Shown: positions 58,701-64,000 of the stretch, one piece after another
Layout: every line of letters starts with the position of its first letter
How positions within the stretch are numbered: position 1 is the stretch's first letter
Source of the DNA: Hyalella azteca
Taxonomy: Eukaryota; Arthropoda; Malacostraca; Amphipoda; Hyalellidae
Length of the DNA stretch: 64,000 bases
Reading direction: 5' to 3'
Assembly (NCBI RefSeq): GCF_000764305.2
Contig: NW_025933077.1
Coordinates: 34,137 to 98,136, forward strand
Program-made: the position numbers and the translations under genes
Notes under the pieces: generated by a model
The model's input: the letters and a program-made list of their open reading frames with translations, nothing else
Databases searched by the model: none
What the model was told of the DNA's origin: nothing

Positions 58701-59800
58701 GGTGCAGAGTTTGCAACTTGCAAGCTGTGTTGCCAAGATATGGATTTTTAGCCAAAATGTCACCAGCCATTTTCAAGATGCATCCCCCAGGTAATTTTTA
58801 AGAAGAAAATACTGCTAACAACTTTCATAGTATACCGTATCTGTTACTCTCTATGGACTGCAACACTTACACTCATTGCAACTGATTTCCGGACAAGCTT
58901 CACTGCATCCTGATCCATCCAACATACCAAAAACCTTACTGTGGTCTGTGTGAGCATGCATTCTTTCAAATTTTCAACTATTTTCTAAATAGTTGGCTGA
59001 AGGCTGGCAAATATGAAATATCTAAAATGCAGTAAGTAACTTCAATACAAATGTGTCAGCAAGATCTTCTGAAGGCATAAATTTTGCTGCTGATGCATCA
59101 CCAAAGGATCTTGTGATATTCACCTACTTTCTGCACCCTGGTATAAATGTGGAAAACATCTACCTTTAGGTCCACAACTAGAACTTTCCTGCCATTTCCA
59201 AAACCGCGAGATTTCTGTCAGATGAATTACCTCCTGCCTAATTGTTAACAAAAAGGCACAATCGGGCTGCAAGATTCCAATTGTATTAAAATTTTGTCAT
59301 GTTAGAGCCGCAAGATTTCATAAACAAGTAGAAAAATTTCAATCCTGCCCTGGTATGACTAAAACTAAAAAAGAGTAGACCATCTTTGTGTCTTTCAGTT
59401 GTGGCCTCTTGGGTCTGCCAGGCTGCAGAAAGTGGGTGAATATCAAAAGATATTTGGCAACACATCAGCAGCAAAATTACCACCTTTTGAAGATCTTGCC
59501 AACACATTTGAATTGAAATTATTGCAATTTAGAAATTACTTCAAAATTACTGCAAATCTGAGACTCCAAGTGCCCACAGTAAGGTTTGTGGTACGCCAGA
59601 TGGATCAGGATGCAGTGAAGCTTGTCCAGAAATCAGTTGCTATGTGTGTAAGTGGTGCGGTGTGTGGAGAGAAAGGGATATACTATCACAGTTGCTTGCA
59701 GCATTTTCTTATTAAAAGTTATCCGATGATGGATCTTGAAAATGGCTGGCAATGCTTTGGGCTAAAAATCCATATCATGGCAACGCTGCTTGCACCCTGG
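58701..59800. repeat. 1.1-kb foldback (imperfect inverted repeat)
   Basis: The left arm (58701-59140) reversed aligns along its length with the right arm (59419-59800). Examples: the reverse complement of 58876-58940 gives ATGGATCAGGATGCAGTGAA and CTTGTCCGGAAATCAGTTGC, matching 59598-59640; the CTTGAAAATGGCTGG and GGCTAAAAATCCATATC blocks match at the outer ends, and GCATCAGCAGCAAAATT at the inner end. The spacer is about 280 bases. The 172-codon frame 59399-59917 lies on the right arm. A further partial copy of the left arm is near 60690-60790. Confidence 0.85.
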
Positions 59801-59917
59801 CCAGAATGCAGACTGCAGAAGCCACATACAAATTATATGAAAAACCCTGCCTTTATTCTATGTGGCTATGCGCATGGGCAAATGTGTCCACTGTCCATTG
59901 CTGTAGATATTTTCTAA

Positions 59918-61483
59918 TTTATTTTGTAGAAAAGAAAAAAAAATGCATATATCTGCCCATCAATTTGTTGAGTCTGCCATGAAAGAAATTGTTGTCACCT
60001 GTCATTTTTTTAAATTATGCTGCATATTCCAGATTAAACTATGGTATGACTATTATATTAAGACTTCAGAGTTAAAAAATTATTAAACAATTATACCATC
60101 AAGATTGATTTTTTGACCCAAAATGTTACTATTATGATCAGTATTGTTAATAATTTATTAACAGAACTGCTTTAATCCCAAACTGCATAATTGAATCAAA
60201 GCCACTGCTGAATGAGACATAAACTCCCAGCTGCACAGTAAATTTCACCCATTTTTTATGACCCATGTGGCTTTCCTAATTTTCTCTTTAGGAATAAGGC
60301 AAAATTAAATATTTAATAGTGCTTCTAATTTATAAAAATCACCATTGAACATATCATTTATATCTAAATTTGTGTCTTCATTTTCTCTCTTGTAAATGGG
60401 AAAATATTCAAAATTAGTTTAAACCTTTCAAATTTCTTGCTAATAATAAATGTACGTAAAGAGGCCTCTTTGGAATATCAGGCAGAAGTTTTCTACAAAC
60501 ACTGGAAAAAACTGTCCTATTTAGGGTGATTTTAAAAAAATCATTGGAGAAAATAGGCAGTTTTTCTTATCATTTCCTGAAAATTTTGGAGGAAAGGCTC
60601 TAGGAATGGGTAAAATTGGCTAAATTAACAGGTGTTTTTGCCAATTCATGGGATGGCTCTAGCCAATTTTTCGCTGAGGTAAAGAGTTATATATTGAAAA
60701 ATATGTCAGCAAGATCTTATAAAATAGATTATGATGCTAATGTGTTACCAGCAAGCTTCAGAAATTTGCTCTTTCTCTGAACCGCAAGATAATCCTTGGC
60801 ACGAATAATTTCCATGCTAATTTTTGATAAAACTGCATAATTGAGCCATTTAAATTTAAAATTTTCCTAAATACCTACACAACTTAGGTCATTGCTCTGC
60901 CTTAGAGTTCAGTTAGAAATGATAATTAAGATTTTTTTCCTACATGGATGGCAGCTCATTTAGTAAAAATATACATTTTTTTCAGTGTCTGCTTCAAGTC
61001 AGATAGGGTAACTGATAATCTTTGTATACCTATAAATTTTCCCACACTAAAATCATGTATTACAGTTTAACTAGATAACCCTAAAATTTAGCTTAACCTT
61101 CTATTTATCTTAGATTATTTTTTCAAATTGTCATGGCTTTCATGCACAGTTCAGTGATGATCACCTCAATATAATTATATATTTAATTTATCATTGGGTT
61201 CAAAATAATCCCCTACTAGCTTTTGAAGCTCTAAGTTAAAGTCATGTTTGCCACTATGTATCCAAGATAAGCTAGCCAATGAAAAAAAAAAAATATTTCA
61301 CTCCACAAATGCTAGATTGCATCATTTTCATAATTAGTCACTCAATCATTATCAAATTTTGAAATTAGTTAACCATCATTGTTCCATAATAAATTTTTAA
61401 TCTAGTACAGATATCCCTTCATCTATATATTTGATACCTATGCTATAAATCAATTAGGTATATTAAATCCAATTTAATTTCAG
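59918..61483. other. intergenic or intronic, no exon recognised
   Basis: AT-rich. Probably upstream or intronic sequence of the zinc-finger gene. Apart from the partial foldback copy at 60690-60790 I see nothing in it. Confidence 0.45.
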
Positions 61484-63955
61484 TTGCCAAAACATCTGCT
61501 GGCCAAGTTGGCACAAGAATTTTGTGTCAAGAAATGGAGCATCAGGACGGATACCTCATGAGTCGGCAGCCATTCTACCTCCGTCTTCATGATGCTTCAA
61601 GTGCCGCCCCCCTCGTTATCAAGAGCGATTTTTCCTCTGATGAATTGTCTTCTTCAATGGTAGTATGAATTTCTTAGCATTCATTTTTTTATTTAAAGTT
61701 ATTGGTTTAAATTACTAAAAAATATAAAATATTAAATTACCAAATAAAATAACTAGTGAAAACAAAATTGATACTAGATTTATTTTTGATCAATATTTAA
61801 CAGGCATTTATCTATAATATATTAAATCAATTGAAGAATACTTTTGTTTTATAAATGGATTTTAATAGAAACATATTTTTTATATTACTTATTTTCCTAC
61901 AATATTCTATTAACTGTATGTTCCTCACTACCTATAATCATTATTTAGCACCATAACTGTCAGTAATCAAAGTCTGTGTGGATTAAATGTATCTTTAAAT
62001 TACTCAAATACTTATTTATTAAATGCTTTCAGTTCCCCAAAGGCGACAAGAGCACAGTACTGTCAACTGAGGTGACTTTGGCCAACATTTATTATTTTGT
62101 TTTGCCGCCATTTGTTTCTGTTGTAGTGGTGGCCAAAGTCATCCCAGTTGACAGTATTTCCTTTAGTCATATGATGTCTATGCAACATTATGGTACTTTT
62201 TTAATTAGGTACTTAATATGATTACTTATTACTGATTCTGTATGATATTTTTGATATTTTTATCAAACTTGTCAACAAAATGAGCGGATTTTAATCTCTA
62301 GAACTAAGCAGATATACAATAGTACATTGTACAGGATTTACTCCTAGGTAATATTTGTTTTTTATTCTTCATGAGATGGTTTGATCCATAACTATTACAT
62401 CCTCGCAATGGATGATAAAAGTAACTTCTTCTTAAATATTCATTAGGTTATTTCCTTAACAAGTGATGAATATAAATTATGTCAGGGCTCTCTATCTTAT
62501 TCTTTTGTATTTCTGATAGGTACAGCTATATTCATTATTATGAATGGTGGTAAGTTTTAATGTGATATTTATTTAATTCAAAATTGGTGCAATTTATTCA
62601 GGGTAAAAGAATACTTTTATAAGGAGAAAATGTCTTTTGCGCTAAAAAAACTTAATGGGTAATTGTTGACTTTGTCTGCTTATAAGACAAGCAGAGAGCC
62701 GACATTGCATTGACACAATATTTTTGCTGTGGCAAAATGGGTCAAGACCCAACAGTGACAAAAAATAAACCACTATAGAGACAAAATCTCATTTTCTTGA
62801 GCTTGTTTTCAATTGATTTAATCATGTTCATGTTAATTGAACATCATGTTAATTCCATTGATTTTCAATATATGTAATCATGTGCAGGAAGTTGATGCTG
62901 AGCATCTCATCCCCGACTGCATCATCAAGGATGAACCTCCATCACCGCAGCCCAGCAAACCTGACCCTGGAAAGCCACTGGAATCACCCGCCCGAGAAGA
63001 GGAAATTTCTCCAAAAAACAACTCAGAAGAAGCAGGAATGCTGAGTGACTTGGAAGATGACTTCTTAGACAACATTTTGGATCTTAAAGAACCTTCTCCT
63101 CCAAACTATGAAGAAAAAGTGAAGCTTGAGAAATGGGGCAATGATCCTGCTGGAAATGGGTCAAACCATGAGAAATGGGGTAATTATTCTGCTGGAAATG
63201 GGTCAAAGCATGAGAATTGGGGCAATGATTCTGCTGGAAATGGGTCAAAGCATGAGAAATGGGGCAATTATTCTGCTGGAAATGGGTCAAAGCTTGAGAA
63301 TTGGGTCAATGATCCTGCCGGCAAGAAAGCGGATATAAAACGAGTCATCGGCTTTGGTGGCAATCGGAGAGAATATTGCGATTTCTGTAACTTCTCCACC
63401 ATGAATGCAGACATTTTAACTCGTCATATTGAACTTAAACACAAAGGCCAGGAGCGTTCACATCTCTTTTGCCAGCTCTGCGACTACTGGACCGTCTACC
63501 GCACAGACTTCAACAAGCATCTCACGGAGGACCATATGAACCCAAATGGTTTATTCTTCTGTCCTAAGTGCAGTTATACATCAGATTGCAAGGCCAATTT
63601 ATACCGACATTTTAACACGCACAATAAAAAATATGTCTACAAATGTCCGTTATGCAGCTTCGTATGCTCCGGAAACCTGGGCAGACATGTTCGCTCACAA
63701 CATGGAGTCGAACTCTTGAAGTGTCCGAAGTGTCATTTTGCTACCTGGAGTAAAATAAAACTAGAAGATCACATAAACTCTCATCTTGGCCGCAATAAAA
63801 TGGTATGTACTCTATGTAACTGGAGTACATTCTTCAGGCAGAGCTATGCTAAGCACATGCATCACTACCACAACAATCCTGCCACAGCGGGGGGCGACTT
63901 TCCCGGTATAGGGGCCGAGCAACAGCGAGATATTGTCGAGATAATTCAGTCCTAA
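61484..63955 (+). CDS. C2H2 zinc-finger protein, last two exons (5' part not identified)
   Basis: Penultimate exon 61484-61659 (acceptor TTTCAG, 58 full codons, open; contains CQEMEHQDGYLMSRQPFYLR) and last exon 62888-63955 (acceptor GTGCAG, stop TAA). The junction is phase 0 on both sides, which supports joining them. The last exon codes for an acidic Pro/Ser-rich region with IKDEPPSP (fits the phospho-dependent SUMOylation pattern psi-K-x-E-x-x-S-P), five 14-residue repeats (63125-63334), then six C2H2 fingers. Their Cys pairs are YCDFC, FCQLC, FCPKC, KCPLC, KCPKC and VCTLC, each followed by paired His with 3-5 residue spacing. The linkers are not the canonical TGEKP type. Likely a nuclear DNA-binding regulator; the target is unknown. 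A start at 62837 would add 17 codons that look like intron and acceptor sequence, so I prefer the spliced form. Confidence 0.8.
62059..62155 (+). other. hairpin with 27-bp arms in the zinc-finger gene intron
   Basis: ACTGTCAACTGAGGTGACTT-TGGCC (62059-62084) pairs with GTGGCCAAAGTCATCCCAGT-TGACAGT (62129-62155), with about three mismatches or bulges and a 43-base loop. It lies in the intron between the two zinc-finger gene exons. Could be a miRNA-like precursor or a small palindromic element. Confidence 0.55.
63125..63334 (+). repeat. 42-bp (14-codon) coding tandem repeat
   Basis: Five in-frame units of the form (L/H)E(K/N)WGN(D/Y)xAGNGSxx. They alternate between ND-type and NY-type units, which points to growth by 84-bp doublets. 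Confidence 0.95.
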
Positions 63956-64000
63956 GACTACCGTGTACCGTGATCCCTCTACCGTGTATCAAATCTGTAC

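Noticed and set aside
59399..59917. 172-aa protein
   Set aside because: The frame lies on one arm of an inverted repeat whose other arm is not open. No motifs, and Cys/Trp content fits random translation.

Overview
This looks like nuclear DNA of an arthropod, insect or crustacean; I cannot place it more closely. The reasons are a family of CLIP-domain serine proteases (an arthropod gene family), genes split by GT-AG introns, and a dense load of eukaryotic transposons: tRNA-derived SINEs, CR1/jockey-type LINE fragments, piggyBac, TTAA-targeted TIR elements, solo LTRs and MITEs. No bacterial operons, rRNA genes or CRISPR arrays are visible.

Main content (about 4.9-49.7 kb): a head-to-tail array of five copies of one seven-exon gene, all on the + strand. 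Exon 1 codes for a signal peptide, exon 2 for most of a CLIP domain, exon 3 for the end of the CLIP domain, a Pro-rich linker and the activation site R|IFGG. Exon 4 carries the catalytic His (TAAHC), exon 5 the catalytic Asp (NNDIAV), exon 6 an interdomain segment, and exon 7 the catalytic Ser (GDSGGP) with a trypsin-like Asp in the S1 pocket. The sequence style (GEWNTETDPDC...CAPP) matches CLIPB proteases such as prophenoloxidase-activating enzymes, Easter and SPE, so a role in melanization or Toll-type cascades is likely but inferred.

The copies are not equivalent, and each broken copy has a different lesion. Copy 1 (4938-9552) has a Trp-to-stop change and no visible exon 1. Copy 2 (14634-20340) is open throughout but has lost 19 residues, including the catalytic Asp. 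Copy 3 (24898-29381) has a one-base frameshift in a G run plus a damaged oxyanion hole. Copy 4 (34630-38410) is complete and predicted active (365 aa). Copy 5 (47089-49710) has lost exon 5, which is replaced by a 5'-truncated SINE. A further tandem duplication (20999-22252) adds a spare exon 6-7 end after copy 2.

The repeat units share flanking blocks: a dispersed block R, a block U, a 70-bp minisatellite, and a promoter-proximal block just before exon 1. These are interrupted by later insertions: a 3.16-kb TTAA-flanked element containing a decayed YqaJ-type nuclease gene (39112-42274), a 321-bp MITE (42908-43228), and a 1.8-kb TTAA-flanked element that itself contains a solo LTR (44574-46374).

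Right of the array (51-61 kb) is transposon-rich and intergenic: a 3'-truncated piggyBac element, a gypsy-like gag remnant and a 1.1-kb foldback structure. The window ends with the last exons of a six-finger C2H2 zinc-finger protein (61484-63955, + strand), which carries a 14-residue tandem repeat and a SUMOylation-type motif; its 5' exons were not identified.
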